From the NCBI GenBank assembly GCA_003153505.1, contig PLZA01000046.1:157-64156 (forward strand): a DNA stretch of 64,000 nucleotides. Reading direction: 5' to 3'. How positions within the stretch are numbered: position 1 is the first letter of the stretch; each line of letters begins with the position of its first letter. The notes below the pieces were generated by a model. It did no database searches, was not told the origin of the DNA, and was given only the letters and a program-made list of their open reading frames with translations. This stretch comes from Candidatus Dormiibacterota bacterium (lineage in GTDB: Bacteria; Chloroflexota; Dormibacteria; Aeolococcales; Aeolococcaceae). This document shows positions 15,711 through 26,000 of the stretch, piece after piece. The position numbers and the translations under genes are program-made.

Positions 15711-17696
15711 TCACGAGCGCAGCCACAGCTGATAGCCTCCGTACACCGCCAGCTGATGGAAGTGGCTCGCCAGGAAGGCGGTGAAACGGGAATCGGACGG
15801 CCCCAGCCCCAGCTCGGACCAGAAGATCTCATTGCCGGGATTGCGGATCAGGCAGACATCGTGCAGCTGAGACAGCCCGCGCTCAGCGGGCTCAAGATAG
15901 GGGTCGAGGGTCCACCAGATGCCGTCGACCAGCTCCACCCCCGGCGGCGGCGGCAGCGAGCTCCAGAGATAGAAGCTCAGCATTCCCGGGTAGGTGACCA
16001 GCGATCGGCAGCCGCTGCGCTCAGCCGCCGCCACCACCTGTTCGATCGCGTCGCTGTCGTCCGCCGGACGGTGGATCAGTGAAGCCCCGCTGAGCGTCAG
16101 CGACGGGGCCTGGCTCCACGCCTGCCACGAGGCGACACCGAGTGAGAGCGGACCTATCAGCAGCAGCAGCACCGCCGCCACCGTGATGACCTGGCCCAGC
16201 CGGGCCCTGAGGGCGGCGTGCAGGTCCGGTGCCATGTCGCTCGCAATCACAACCCCGGCCAGCAGAGCGGGAAATAGCGAAAACGAGACCTGATCGCCGG
16301 GGATCGGGTAGACCTGAAGCGACTCCAGCACGGTCAGAGTGGCCAGCAGTTGGCGCCCGCGCATCGCCGCCTCGGTCGGCTCGCCGTTCCGCGGCAGCAG
16401 CAGCATCGGTCCCAGCAGCAGCCCCAACAGCTCCAGGCCATTGGCGGGGAAGGGCGTGGGCTGGAGCGTCAGCAGCACCACTACGACGGCGATCATCACG
16501 CCCGCGAGGCGCAGCCCGAGCCGTGCTCGCGGCGCGCGCGCCGCCAGCAGTGCCGGCAGCGCCAGCGCCGCCGTCGCCATCACCGGTGGCAGCCAGGTGA
16601 ACTGGAAGGCGACAGTGCTCGCCCGGGTCAGGCTGGCAGGGAACGTCGCCCGAATCATCGCGGGCGCCGACTCCCCCCAGACCACCGCGATCGCTCCGAT
16701 GAGCACGGCACAGCCGCCGCCGGCCACCATCATCGCGATCGGCTCGATCCGGTGCAGAGGCCAGCGCCGCGGCGCGGGTGCGACTTGCAACGCCACCACC
16801 AGCAGCATCACCAGCAGCGCGAACCCGACCACTGAGGGGTCGTCGCGACCGGCCACCAACAGAATCACCGGCGGAGCCAGGCCCAGCGCCAGCCCGACGG
16901 CCCACAGTGGTGAGCGCGGTCTCGCGCTGACGCCCAACAGCGCCACCAGCGCCGCGACCCCGGCGTAGGCGCCGACGTTGATCTTGGTCAGCGCCAGCAC
17001 CGCGACGCAGGCGCCGACCAGCACCCCGCGGCGCACCGGCCCCGCGCTCGGCCCGCTGACCGCGAGCACCATCAGTGAGAGGAACAGCAGCACCAGAATC
17101 GATGGCTCCATCGGCTCGCCGGTCACCGGCATGGCGGCGATCAGCGCCACCACCTGGCCGAGCACCGCGGCGCTCAGGCGACCGGTGAGGCGCAGGCACA
17201 CGAGCGCTGCGGCAGCGGTGATGAGCGCGGTCATGATGCCCGTCATCACCCTGCCGCTGTTGTGGTCGATGCTGACACCCAGCAGTGTCAACGGCGCAGC
17301 CATGAGCTCGTGATACGCCGGCCCGTAGGCCGTCAGCACGTGGCTGAAAACGCCGCCGTGCTGAGCGAACAGCCGCAGGCTGTAGAGGAAGAAGCCCTCA
17401 TCGTCATGCGGTGCCCGGCGGGTGAGCGCAACCGGCAGCGCGATAGCTACCATCAGCAGCGTCATCGGCACCAGTGTCAGCGCAACGAGCCGGCGGCTCG
17501 GCGCCGCGGGGGTGGCGGCTGCCGCCAAGCCGGGCTGCCTCACGGCGCCGCGGGGGATCGGGCGGCGTGGTCGCGATACCAAGCCGCGGCCTGATCGCGA
17601 CCGTGTTTCCGCGAGATCTGCCGGCGCCGGCCGGTGGCTGACAGCTCGCTCGGATCCCCGCGCGGTGAGCGCTGCGGCGCTGCGCCGAATCCCCAA
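15711..17696 (-). CDS. GT-C/PMT-type membrane glycosyltransferase
   Basis: The product has up to 661 residues. After an Arg-rich N-terminal stretch that may not be translated (a GTG at 17543 would remove 51 residues), it has about a dozen membrane helices. The first periplasmic loop holds HDDEGFFLYSLRLFAQHGG, then AYGPAYHE; an acidic DDEG followed by YGP is the usual sign of GT39/ArnT-like membrane transferases. A C-terminal soluble domain of about 130 residues ends in LAVYGGYQLWLRS. Substrate unknown. It lies on the same strand as its two GT-C neighbours but with gaps of several hundred bases. Confidence 0.65.
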   Translation of the reverse strand: MGIRRSAAALTARGSERAVSHRPAPADLAETRSRSGRGLVSRPRRPIPRGAVRQPGLAAAATPAAPSRRLVALTLVPMTLLMVAIALPVALTRRAPHDDEGFFLYSLRLFAQHGGVFSHVLTAYGPAYHELMAAPLTLLGVSIDHNSGRVMTGIMTALITAAAALVCLRLTGRLSAAVLGQVVALIAAMPVTGEPMEPSILVLLFLSLMVLAVSGPSAGPVRRGVLVGACVAVLALTKINVGAYAGVAALVALLGVSARPRSPLWAVGLALGLAPPVILLVAGRDDPSVVGFALLVMLLVVALQVAPAPRRWPLHRIEPIAMMVAGGGCAVLIGAIAVVWGESAPAMIRATFPASLTRASTVAFQFTWLPPVMATAALALPALLAARAPRARLGLRLAGVMIAVVVVLLTLQPTPFPANGLELLGLLLGPMLLLPRNGEPTEAAMRGRQLLATLTVLESLQVYPIPGDQVSFSLFPALLAGVVIASDMAPDLHAALRARLGQVITVAAVLLLLIGPLSLGVASWQAWSQAPSLTLSGASLIHRPADDSDAIEQVVAAAERSGCRSLVTYPGMLSFYLWSSLPPPPGVELVDGIWWTLDPYLEPAERGLSQLHDVCLIRNPGNEIFWSELGLGPSDSRFTAFLASHFHQLAVYGGYQLWLRS

Positions 17697-18176
17697 TCGA
17701 GCACCCGGCCGAGGGCCAGTCGATCACGCAGGCCGTCGCCGACCCCACGCATCCTCACCGGCGCTCCGAACACACCACCGGCGGCAGCCCGCATGGCTCG
17801 GCTGGCACGCGCCCGACGGCCGGCGTGGTGACGCCGTGGTCGGACGGACCGAAGTCGGCCGGTGAGCCCAGCCTCACCGGGCGGCCCGTGGCCGGCGGCG
17901 CCCTCGACCAGCGCAACGCTGCCAGTCACCCCTCGTGCGATGGCGGCCCTCACGCCGGCGTGCCCCGCCGAATGCCTGCCGGCCTCGGCGACGGAGTCAC
18001 ATTCGCCGGCCTGGCCGTGGGTCGCATTGGGCGCAGTCTAGCTGTGCGAGTTCCCCTCGACCTGGTAGGGCGCTTCCTCACAGTCGGACGTGTCGAAGAT
18101 TCCTGGCCAGCGGCGGGCTCCCGGCGGCACACGCCACGATTCCGTGACCTTCCGTTCGTCGTCCGAGGTGACGCCC
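17697..18176. other. Intergenic region between two membrane-protein genes
   Basis: About 480 bases of very GC-rich DNA. Open frames exist on both strands but none shows a recognisable domain. It presumably carries the promoter of the 15711 gene. Confidence 0.4.
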
Positions 18177-19835
18177 TTAACAGAACAAGCTCGCGTCCTT
18201 CGACAGCCGCGAGGCGATGTCGTACCCGTACACGGAGATGGTGTACGGGCCGCGCTCATACACGACCGCCGGTGGCCCAAAGATCGCCACTGACGGCAAG
18301 GAACGCCCGCAGGTTCCCCCCGTCCACGGCGTGATCACGAAGGTCCGCCCGGCGGTGGGTGTGTACTCACCCTTCGGGGCAAAGGCGTAGGGGCACAGGC
18401 TCCCGGTCCCGCCGCCGCACGCCGCGCCACCGAGCAGCGGCCATACCGACAGCACACCATCGGACCGCCAGTCGAGGTCATATGACTCCCAGTATCCCGC
18501 GTACCCGTGAGTCAGTCCGTGCTCCAGCAGCACGGGCAACGGGTCCGCGGCCGCCGGTACCTGGAGCCGGTCGTAGAAGAGCGACGCGTCGAAGGTCGCT
18601 GTGCTCACCGCGTTGTTGACAGCGAACACACTGAACACGCCCACGGCGACGAGCGCTGCAGCCCCGACACGTGAGCGCCACCTCGTGAGTGACTTGGGGC
18701 CATAACGCACTGCAATCGCCGGGATCAGGGCGGCTGCTGCGAAATAGCATCCGACGAGGTAGTGACCTTGCATCGGAGCCCCGCCGGCACCGTAGCCGAG
18801 GAAGACGAAAGCGCCGACAAGGAATGCGAAGTCCATGCCCCAGAAAAGCCCGAAACCGGCAAGCGAGGTGTCCAGTCGCGCGGAGCCCGGCTCGGCGCCC
18901 GTTCGCTGACGAACGCCGACGACAACGAGTGCCACGAGGCTGAGCGCCGTGGCGACACAGAGACCCACGGCCACAACGGATATCGTGTCGCCGTACCACC
19001 CTCCGCCGATGGTCCACGCGAGCGTCTGGAGAGCGAGTCCGATGCCTCGGACCACGCCGCTCAAACCGCCGCCGCCGGGCAGGATCGCGATGGTGCGGAT
19101 CCCCTGAGCGTTCATCACGACAAACGCGAGCCCGATGGCCACCAGCGCTCCACACAAAGTGAGGAGCAACGAGCGCGCCTGAGGGGCAGTGACCCGCCGC
19201 CGCAGCACCGCAACCGTCGCGATATAGGGGACGAGACCGAAAGCCAGCAGCTGTGGATCGGTGACGACACCTATGCCGACGACGATGCCAACGATCGCGG
19301 AGCGCCAGACGCTGTGCCGGTGGCGCAAATCGAGGACGAGGTGCCAACCGAGCAGCGCCGCCGCCGCATACGTGGTGATGTGGTTGTCGGGAAACAGCAG
19401 CGGCCAGAGCACCACGGTCGGAAGGACGAGGAGCATGACCGAGGTGAGGAGCGTTCCCTTGCGGCCTAACACTAGGTGCGCGGTGCGGACGAGGAGCAAC
19501 CCCATCGCCACCGTGAGGACGGGTCCGGTCCAGTACTCGACGCCCGCGCGGAACGGCAGCCACTGGAGCAGCTCGTCGAACCAGATGACGCCGATCGACG
19601 TCTGAGTCGGCAGGAGCTGCGGGCCGTGGCCCGTCGCTAGCCCCTGCGAGATGTAGCTCAGCTCAGGGGCGTCGCTGAACCGATAGACCGCCGCGAGCAG
19701 CGTGGGTAGCCGCACCAGGGTAGCCACGAAGGAGATGAGCGCGGCCGCGGCCGCGATGCCGACGACGATGCCAAGTGCCGGCAGGCGCCTCGAGCCGGCG
19801 CGGGACACCAACGAGATCGTCCGTACGTCCGCCAC
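18177..19835 (-). CDS. Polytopic membrane protein with C-terminal extracellular domain
   Basis: The GTG at 19835 (MADVRTISLVSRAG) gives about 552 residues; longer reading to 19997 adds a Cys/Ser-rich stretch without hydrophobic character and is unlikely. About eleven hydrophobic segments are followed by a soluble tail of about 130 residues with paired cysteines (AACGGGTGSLC, GGTCG). An early loop has FSDAPELSYISQG, with acidic residues after helix 1 as in GT-C enzymes. No named family recognised. Its size and place beside two other GT-C-like genes suggest a glycan-related role. Confidence 0.6.
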   Translation of the reverse strand: MADVRTISLVSRAGSRRLPALGIVVGIAAAAALISFVATLVRLPTLLAAVYRFSDAPELSYISQGLATGHGPQLLPTQTSIGVIWFDELLQWLPFRAGVEYWTGPVLTVAMGLLLVRTAHLVLGRKGTLLTSVMLLVLPTVVLWPLLFPDNHITTYAAAALLGWHLVLDLRHRHSVWRSAIVGIVVGIGVVTDPQLLAFGLVPYIATVAVLRRRVTAPQARSLLLTLCGALVAIGLAFVVMNAQGIRTIAILPGGGGLSGVVRGIGLALQTLAWTIGGGWYGDTISVVAVGLCVATALSLVALVVVGVRQRTGAEPGSARLDTSLAGFGLFWGMDFAFLVGAFVFLGYGAGGAPMQGHYLVGCYFAAAALIPAIAVRYGPKSLTRWRSRVGAAALVAVGVFSVFAVNNAVSTATFDASLFYDRLQVPAAADPLPVLLEHGLTHGYAGYWESYDLDWRSDGVLSVWPLLGGAACGGGTGSLCPYAFAPKGEYTPTAGRTFVITPWTGGTCGRSLPSVAIFGPPAVVYERGPYTISVYGYDIASRLSKDASLFC

Positions 19836-20534
19836 TCGGCACAGCCTATGGCCGGCCGACTCCGCGGTCTCGCTTCGATGCGTGAATGTGACGCCATTGG
19901 CATTACTCCGCGTAGCGACGGATGCACTCGTCCTCCGCGCCGTGCTCGTGCTGATACACAGGGAGCACGATTCCGGGGACGAGACGCACGGCGGCACCGA
20001 TACGGGTGGACGGGTTGACTGCCGTCGCCCGTGTCCAGGTGTCGCCCTTGTTGTCGGTGACGCTCACCGATCGATCGTAACCACGGCGTCTGACGAGGTT
20101 CCGCCGGTCGCCCGCCCCGCCGCGTTCCGTGCTGTCGACGGAGTTCGCCGCCGCCGTCCGCTCGGGACTGCGCCACTAGCGCCACGTGGCGTCGACGAAG
20201 ACCTGACGACAACACTACCGACGTGACGTGCGTGCGGCCTCTGATGAAAGGATGCGAGGCCCGTGAAGGCCCATCAGCGCTGCGACCTCCACATCCTGGA
20301 GATCGGCGGCGGTGGAGCCCGTGCTGGCCTCGGGAAGCAGGACTGCGCGAGGTGTTGCATCGCCGTCATCGTCTGCGCTTCACGAGCGAGCAGAGTCGAG
20401 GCACGGTTCCGTTGGTGCCGAGCCCCCACGCCTCGAGGTGATCCGACTTGAGCTCTGTAAACCAGGCGTCCGTCAAAGGTCCTGAAGAGGCTCCCGCGAC
20501 CGAGATTCATGGCTCCCCACAAACTCGCTCCCCA
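19836..20534. other. Intergenic region, no supported gene
   Basis: About 700 bases between divergent genes. One plus frame near 20263 reads RCDLHILEIGGG but shows no extended family match. The upstream signals of both neighbours should lie here. Confidence 0.4.
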
Positions 20535-21108
20535 ATGTTCCACCCGACAGCGGACATCGAGACTGGGGTCACGATCGGGTTGCGTACTCGGATATGGGCT
20601 CGATCACACCTCCGCCGCGGCGCCTCCGTCGGCGACGATTGCATCATCGGGGAAAACGTGCTGATCGATCTCGATGTGCAGGTTGGCAGTCGTTGCAAGA
20701 TACAGAACAATGCCCTCCTGTACTACGGTGCTGTGCTTGACGATGAGGTGTTCATTGGCCCGGGCGTCTGCCTGACCAATGACCGCTATCCCCCGAGCGG
20801 CGGCGCCGGACGGGTCGCCCAAGGCCGACGCTGACTGGGTGGTCTCGGGGGTGTCGGTCGAGCGGGGAGCCGCCATCGGAGCGCATGCGGTGGTGGTTGG
20901 CGGTGTCCGAATCGGCGCCTGGTCAATGGTTGGTTCCGGTGCGGTGGCGACGCGCGACGTGCCTGCTCACGCAGTCGTGGCGGGCAACCCGGCTCGACGC
21001 ATAGGGTGGGCCTGTCGTTGCGGTCATCCCCTCGACGCAGCGTTCATCTGTGCCGCCTGCGGTACCAAGCACATGCTCGTCGACGCTGCGGTCGTCGTCC
21101 TCGTCTAA
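20535..21108 (+). pseudogene. WbpD/WlbB-like sugar N-acetyltransferase with a frameshift
   Basis: Two plus frames join into one left-handed beta-helix acetyltransferase. The first, from ATG 20535, gives MFHPTADIETGVTIG, hexapeptide repeats and [14 protein letters not shown]. The second continues with [40 protein letters not shown] and [12 protein letters not shown], then a small zinc ribbon (CRCGHP..FICAACG). The break falls in a run of five C at about 20790; four C would restore the frame. The family acetylates the 3-amino group of UDP-2-acetamido-3-amino-uronic acid in surface-glycan synthesis. Partner oxidase and aminotransferase genes are not adjacent. Confidence 0.75.
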
Positions 21109-21526
21109 CCTCGACCCCTCCCCCGTTTCAGGGCGAGAGGCGTTGGTCGCGAGTGGGTGACGGCCCCGGATGAGCGAGCACTTCGAGAGTACATACACCG
21201 CGTACGAAGGGGCGCTCCGCTCTCCGGCTGCTCTTGCGCCCACCTGACTCCGCGGCCCGGCACATCGCCATCATCGGCGTCGCCGCGATTCCTGATCACG
21301 GCACATTGGGTCGCGCGGATAGCAGAAGGACTGCCACCCAGCAAACGCGGGTGGTGCAGTACTCTTGGCGTCGGGGAGGCACACCACGCGCCAGATCCGT
21401 GCAGACGCGTAACGGTGGCCGGTGAGCGTTTCCCTCGACGAGATACCGGACCAGACTTCCCTGTCTCGCGCACGCAGGGGCCATGAATCGCTTACCTGCC
21501 TACGCAGGTCTCCGCGGGGACTCAGG
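21109..21526. other. Intergenic region, no supported gene
   Basis: No domain recognised on either strand between the acetyltransferase and repeat copy 2. Confidence 0.4.
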
Positions 21527-22080
21527 CGTCCCTGACGCCCACGGCTGAGGTGCCCAGGCGACGAGCGCGTCGGGGAGGGCGTGAGGGATGAAGCCGAATC
21601 GCGAGCCGGCGGCCGCGCGCCAACGCGGCGAGGCTGGATTCCGGCGAACGAATGCAGTGCGGTCGCCCTGGCGTCTGGTTCGGGAGCGAGCAGTCATGCC
21701 TGACGAGGCCGGGCCGCAGCGCTGGTCGCGCTCCGATCATCCCGCACTCGAGCGCCGCGAACGCGCCCTGCGGTGCCGGCGCCCCCATGCACAGGACGGA
21801 TCGCCGTTGCCGTCGCCGAGGGGATCGTTGCGTGCCCGAGGACAGCGACATCGCGCACCGACGGGAGCGATCCGGCGACGGCTGTCGGCTCGCTGCTGTG
21901 ATTCGGTCGTGCAGCCGATTGGACGGCATCGGCCGGCCCTGACCCACTTCCGCCGCGTGCCGCACGGTCGGACGGATCGCCTCGCCGGCGCACTCTCGCA
22001 GGCGCGCCGCTGGTGGTGCGAGCTAAGGGGGCTCGCGCCGAACTCGGGGGGCGCTATGGACCCTTTTGCACGGGATGTCG
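21527..22080. repeat. Dispersed ~550-bp repeat, copy 2
   Basis: Same orientation and order of landmarks as 14628-15185. It ends with GGGCGCTATGGACCCTTTTGCACGGG; the last 15 bases also occur at about 11597, next to a broken piece of the same surface gene whose intact copy follows here. This suggests the repeat travels, or recombines, together with the surface-protein 3' end. Confidence 0.75.
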
Positions 22081-22179
22081 CGAGTTGCATGTCACGGATG
22101 CGGTGCAGGTGCAACCCCGGCTCCGACCCTGACCGTGACCTCACCTCGCCGCCGACGCGGCGCTGGCGCGGGTGAGTAC

Positions 22180-22206
22180 GTGGCGTGAGCATCGTGCTCA
22201 CACCAC
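22180..22206. terminator. Hairpin downstream of the surface-protein gene
   Basis: A 12-bp stem with one mismatch and a 3-base loop (core GTGAGCA/TGCTCAC). It lies about 220 bases past the stop at 22427 and has no T-run, so it may be a factor-dependent end or an unrelated structure. Confidence 0.35.
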
Positions 22207-22426
22207 GATCCACCGCGGCGGCCCCGCGACCGGGAACCCGTTGTCGACCCTCAGCGCGCGCTCGAGGTGGGTGGTGCCTGATCGCCCATCCACGCCGGCC
22301 GGGCGGGCGCCCTGGCGTCGCCCATGGCCGCCGAGTCCTCGACCGCGGACCCGCAAGTGGGGCAGTCTGGCCCTGCTCAGGCGCTCCCGAGCAGCGTGGT
22401 TGTGGCGCGTGACCAGCCGCGTCGAG

Positions 22427-25330
22427 TCACTGGAACCAGCCGTCGACGTCGAGCACGGCGTTGATCGAGCCCATGGCGTTGAAAAGGTTGACGTCACCGG
22501 GGTGCGCACCCGAGGCGAGGCCCACCACCACCAGGTTGGGTAACGCGATGCCCGGGTTGAGGTTGAGGTCCGAGGCGTTCGGCTTCGAGCGCACATCGGC
22601 CGGGTACGCGGTGAGATAGGTCGGCTGGCTGCCGCTCACCGCAGTGAGATTGGCAATGATCGCCACGGGCCCGCTCCCCGGGATCCCGCCGACGCCGGCA
22701 ACGGCCACGAGCAGGGTGCCGCCTGAGGTCAACTGATGCCCCGAGCAGAGGGTGCCGGTCCCGCTGCGCGTATCGCAGATCCGGGTCGGCCCGATCGCCT
22801 GATACTGCGCGCCGGTCGCCGGGATCCCTGTCGTCGAACCGAACCAGCCGCCGGCGTCCAGGAGGACGTTGATAGTCCCCGCCGCGTTGTACACGCACAC
22901 ATCGGTGCTCGGCCCACCTGAGTGATCGGGGCCGAGCGGCACCATCACCCGGTTGGCCAGGACTCCGCCCGCCGACACGTTGATGGTCGACGAGGCGGGA
23001 GCGCTGGTCAGACAGGTGCCGTTGCTCTGGGTCGGAAAAACACTCAGCCAGGTGGCTTGCGTTCCCGCCACCGCAGTCAGGTTGAGCACCGCCGCCCCGG
23101 CGCTGCCATCAGTGGGGATGCTCGCCGGCGAGCCGCCCACCCCGCTCGGGATACCGCTCACATCGACGCGCATCACCTGACCGGGACCCAGCCTGTTGTC
23201 GGTGCTGTGCCCTAGGTTGCAGCCATTGGCCGGCTGCAACGTCCGGGTGTCGCAGACCCGCAGCGGCGCGATCGCATGGAACTCGCCCGCCGGGTTGCTC
23301 GACGCCTGGGGCACGAAATACCCCTCGACATCAACGACCACGTCGAGCGTGCCCAGGGCGTTGTAGATGTTGACTTCGCGCTGGCTGTCGGACGTGCTGC
23401 TTTGGCCCAGTGCGACCGTCACCAGGTTGGCGATGTTGGTGTGGGCGGTGAAGTTGAGGTTCGACGCCAGGGGCCGTCCGGTCCCGCTTGGGGAGACGGT
23501 GAGCAGGCTCGACGCTGAGCCATTCACGGCGAGCACGTTGAGCACCACCGCGGTGGCGTTGGTGGGGACCGACCCGCCGGTGCGCGCATCGATGTACCCG
23601 GTGATCTGGAGGGCGAGCGTCTGCCCCGCCCCGAGCGCGCCACAGGTGTGGATCCCGCAGCGCCCGGAGCGCGTGTCCACGATCCGGAACGGAGTCACGG
23701 GGATGAAGCTGCCGAGCCCGCTGTAGATGTATCCGGTTGCCGTCGTGAGCGTGCTCGCCCCCGCCAGGTTGGTCACCTGGACCTGGTCGTACCCGGAGGG
23801 CTCCGCCGGGGTGGCGAAGGTGAATGAGCTCGCGGTGATGCTCGAGGGGGTCACCGTCGTCCCCCCGATGGTCGCGGTCATGCCGGCAACGAACCCGCTG
23901 CCCCTCACCGTGACCACCTGGCCGCCGCTCACCGGACCCGCCGACGGGGTCACCGCGCTGATCACCGGCAGACTCACAGACGTGTACGCGTCCGCGGCAG
24001 TGAGTGCACTCGCACCGATCAGCGTGGTCACCCGAACCTGGACCGTCCCTGCCGCCTCAGCCGGGGTCGTGAAGGTGAACGAGGTGGCAGAAACTCCCGA
24101 GGGCGTCACCGCGGTGCCGCCGATGGTTGCGGTCATGGCGGGGGTGAACCCGCTCCCGGTCACCGTGACCGTCTGGCCACCCGTCGCGAGACCGGCGGCC
24201 GGCGCCACCGAGGTGATCACCGGCGGCGTGCCATAAGTGTAGCGGTCAGCTGGGGTCAGCGCACTTGAGCCGAAGGAGGTGGTCACCTGGACCGGGACCG
24301 AGCCCGCCGGCCCTGCTGGGGTGATGAAGGTGAACGAGGTGGCAGAAACTCCTGTCGGCGTCACCGTGGTGTCGCCGATGGTCACGGTCATGCTGAGGGT
24401 GAACCCGCTCCCGGTCACGGTGACCGTCTGCCCACCGGTCAGTGGACCCGCCGCAGGGGTCACCGAGCTGATCCTGGCGGCCTCCAGAAGCTGGAGCGCC
24501 TGTGCCCAGGTGAACACCACGTCGGTCGGGGGAGGTCCGCACGCGCCAATAAAGACCTCGGTAAACGAGGGGCCATACACCGAGCCACCGGTCGTATCGC
24601 CGGCGCCCATGTAGTTCTGGACCCCAGACGAGCCACACAGGCCCGTGGCATAGCCGCCGAGGATGTTGTTACGGTGCCCCCAGGCGTTGGCGCCGCCGTC
24701 GTCGTACATCCAGTAGTAATCGGAGCCGAGGGGATTGCTCGTCCCCGCAGCCCAATTAGCCCCGCCTCTATACATCACAGCTCCGCCCGTCAGATGTGCG
24801 ATCCCGTTGAGCGACGGATCGGTGCTGTTATTGGCTCCGATCTGCGCGATGGTGTCGAGCTGCGTGGTCAGGCCAGCGATGGGTGAGTCGCCGCGAGCGA
24901 GGCGTTCCAGATTCGCAGTCACGAACAGCTGCTCTGGCACCGTCATGGCCTCATATGGGGCGGCGCTCAGCACCAGCGGAGGAAGGCTTTCGAGGGTCGC
25001 GCGAGCATTGTCGATGGCGTACACAACGTCCTGATTGCAGGCGTCGCTATTGTCCAGGGCGGAGAACGCGCACAGCCCGTCGTCGGTGAAATTCGGATTC
25101 GGCGGGAGACTGACCGAAGGGTTACTGAGAAAAAGGTGCGAGCTGCTCAATGCTCCGCGAGACATCGTCGATGCCGCAGCCAGCGGGGCGAACCGCCCGC
25201 CGACACTGTTGACGGTCGTGGCGCTCGCCGACGTCGACCCAAACCCGGCACAGGCTGTCGCCGCCAGGACTGCGCTCACCAACGTACGCCTCATCAGGCG
25301 TGCGCGACTGCTGGCGGACTCGGAACTCAC
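22427..25330 (-). CDS. Secreted CAP-like / IPT-TIG / beta-repeat surface protein
   Basis: The product has 967 residues from GTG 25330; ATG 25294 (MRRTLVSAVLAATACAG) also gives a good signal peptide. Residues 100-280 resemble a divergent CAP/SCP domain, with ANLERLARG, a GANWAAG segment and WGHRNNIL. Three IPT/TIG modules follow (each with TGGQTVTVTGSGF and SFTF.TPA). The rest has three repeats of about 110 residues of the RIVDTRSG ... NLVTVALG ... DVVVDVEGYF type, common in actinobacterial surface proteins. There is no sortase motif or C-terminal helix; it ends at VLDVDGWFQ. Likely secreted and glycan- or protein-binding. Confidence 0.85.
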   Translation of the reverse strand: MSSESASSRARLMRRTLVSAVLAATACAGFGSTSASATTVNSVGGRFAPLAAASTMSRGALSSSHLFLSNPSVSLPPNPNFTDDGLCAFSALDNSDACNQDVVYAIDNARATLESLPPLVLSAAPYEAMTVPEQLFVTANLERLARGDSPIAGLTTQLDTIAQIGANNSTDPSLNGIAHLTGGAVMYRGGANWAAGTSNPLGSDYYWMYDDGGANAWGHRNNILGGYATGLCGSSGVQNYMGAGDTTGGSVYGPSFTEVFIGACGPPPTDVVFTWAQALQLLEAARISSVTPAAGPLTGGQTVTVTGSGFTLSMTVTIGDTTVTPTGVSATSFTFITPAGPAGSVPVQVTTSFGSSALTPADRYTYGTPPVITSVAPAAGLATGGQTVTVTGSGFTPAMTATIGGTAVTPSGVSATSFTFTTPAEAAGTVQVRVTTLIGASALTAADAYTSVSLPVISAVTPSAGPVSGGQVVTVRGSGFVAGMTATIGGTTVTPSSITASSFTFATPAEPSGYDQVQVTNLAGASTLTTATGYIYSGLGSFIPVTPFRIVDTRSGRCGIHTCGALGAGQTLALQITGYIDARTGGSVPTNATAVVLNVLAVNGSASSLLTVSPSGTGRPLASNLNFTAHTNIANLVTVALGQSSTSDSQREVNIYNALGTLDVVVDVEGYFVPQASSNPAGEFHAIAPLRVCDTRTLQPANGCNLGHSTDNRLGPGQVMRVDVSGIPSGVGGSPASIPTDGSAGAAVLNLTAVAGTQATWLSVFPTQSNGTCLTSAPASSTINVSAGGVLANRVMVPLGPDHSGGPSTDVCVYNAAGTINVLLDAGGWFGSTTGIPATGAQYQAIGPTRICDTRSGTGTLCSGHQLTSGGTLLVAVAGVGGIPGSGPVAIIANLTAVSGSQPTYLTAYPADVRSKPNASDLNLNPGIALPNLVVVGLASGAHPGDVNLFNAMGSINAVLDVDGWFQ

Positions 25331-25366
25331 GCGATCGTTGCCACACTCACGCGATCGTCGCCACGA
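25327..25366. repeat. Two tandem 20-bp repeats over the start codon
   Basis: ACTCACGCGATCGTYGCCAC occurs twice without spacer (25327-25346 and 25347-25366, one difference). On the minus strand each unit supplies a GTGAG, so two alternative in-frame or near-frame starts for the surface protein arise. It could be a regulator site. Confidence 0.6.
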
Positions 25367-25987
25367 CCATGCCGCTCAGGACACCCACGAAGGCAACAGC
25401 TCGTCGACGGTGGTCACGACCGGCTCGCATGCGACATCTTCCTCGTGCTCAAACTCTTCGATGTGGACTCATGATCCGACGGCCGTGGTGACCAAAGGAC
25501 GGATGTTCCGGTTACTAAAGACGGCGCAGCGCGGAACAGGTGAGGACAAACGCAGCGGGGCGGTACGAACTGGCCCGTCCCCCGCCACGGGCCACCTCGA
25601 GACGCCATTCGGAGCTCGACCGACATCGACGCATCCAATACGTCCCGTTGCATGTTGGAGAAACCAGTCATACGGTCGAACGGTGCAGACCACGCCGGCG
25701 TTAAGTCAAACCACTCCCCAGAGCTCGCCGACCTTGGACACGCCGGCGCGACATCTGGGTCAGGATTCGTTGGCGATCGCATGACCGCGCAATCGAGCGG
25801 CGAGCCGGGCTCGCGACAGAGCCGCAGTCCTCCGGCCCGCGATTGCCACCAACAATCGTTGCCGGGCATGATTCCTCGCGCAGGACGGCATCGAGGCCGG
25901 TTCAGGGACCGGAATCAGTCGTTCAAGGCCCGTCAGGCAGTGATCGCCATCGCTCAACGCCGTGCCGTCACGCTCGCAGGCGCCGAC
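25367..25987. other. Divergent intergenic region
   Basis: About 620 bases between the secreted-protein gene (minus) and the DUF4012 gene (plus). No gene recognised. The block at 25928-25946 (CCGTCAGGCAGTGATCGC) recurs at 37250-37268 before the dead DUF4012 copy and so may be a shared upstream control site. Confidence 0.5.
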
Positions 25988-25993
25988 TACACT
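25988..25993 (+). promoter_or_regulatory. -10 element of the DUF4012 gene, probably leaderless mRNA
   Basis: TACACT lies seven bases before the GTG start at 26001. The same GCCGACTACACTCCA block lies eight bases before the GTG of the dead copy (37310-37315). With a start point about seven bases past the -10, transcription would begin at or next to the GTG, giving a leaderless message. No matching -35 hexamer is obvious. Confidence 0.5.
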
Positions 25994-26000
25994 CCACGCG

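Noticed and set aside
16021-17199. 392-codon open frame opposite the GT-C gene at 15711
   Set aside because: Arg/Gly/Ala-rich translation with no domain; a shadow of a real membrane-protein gene in GC-rich DNA.
18478-19563. 361-codon minus frame overlapping the membrane protein at 18177
   Set aside because: Arg/His/Pro-rich shadow in the next frame of the real gene.
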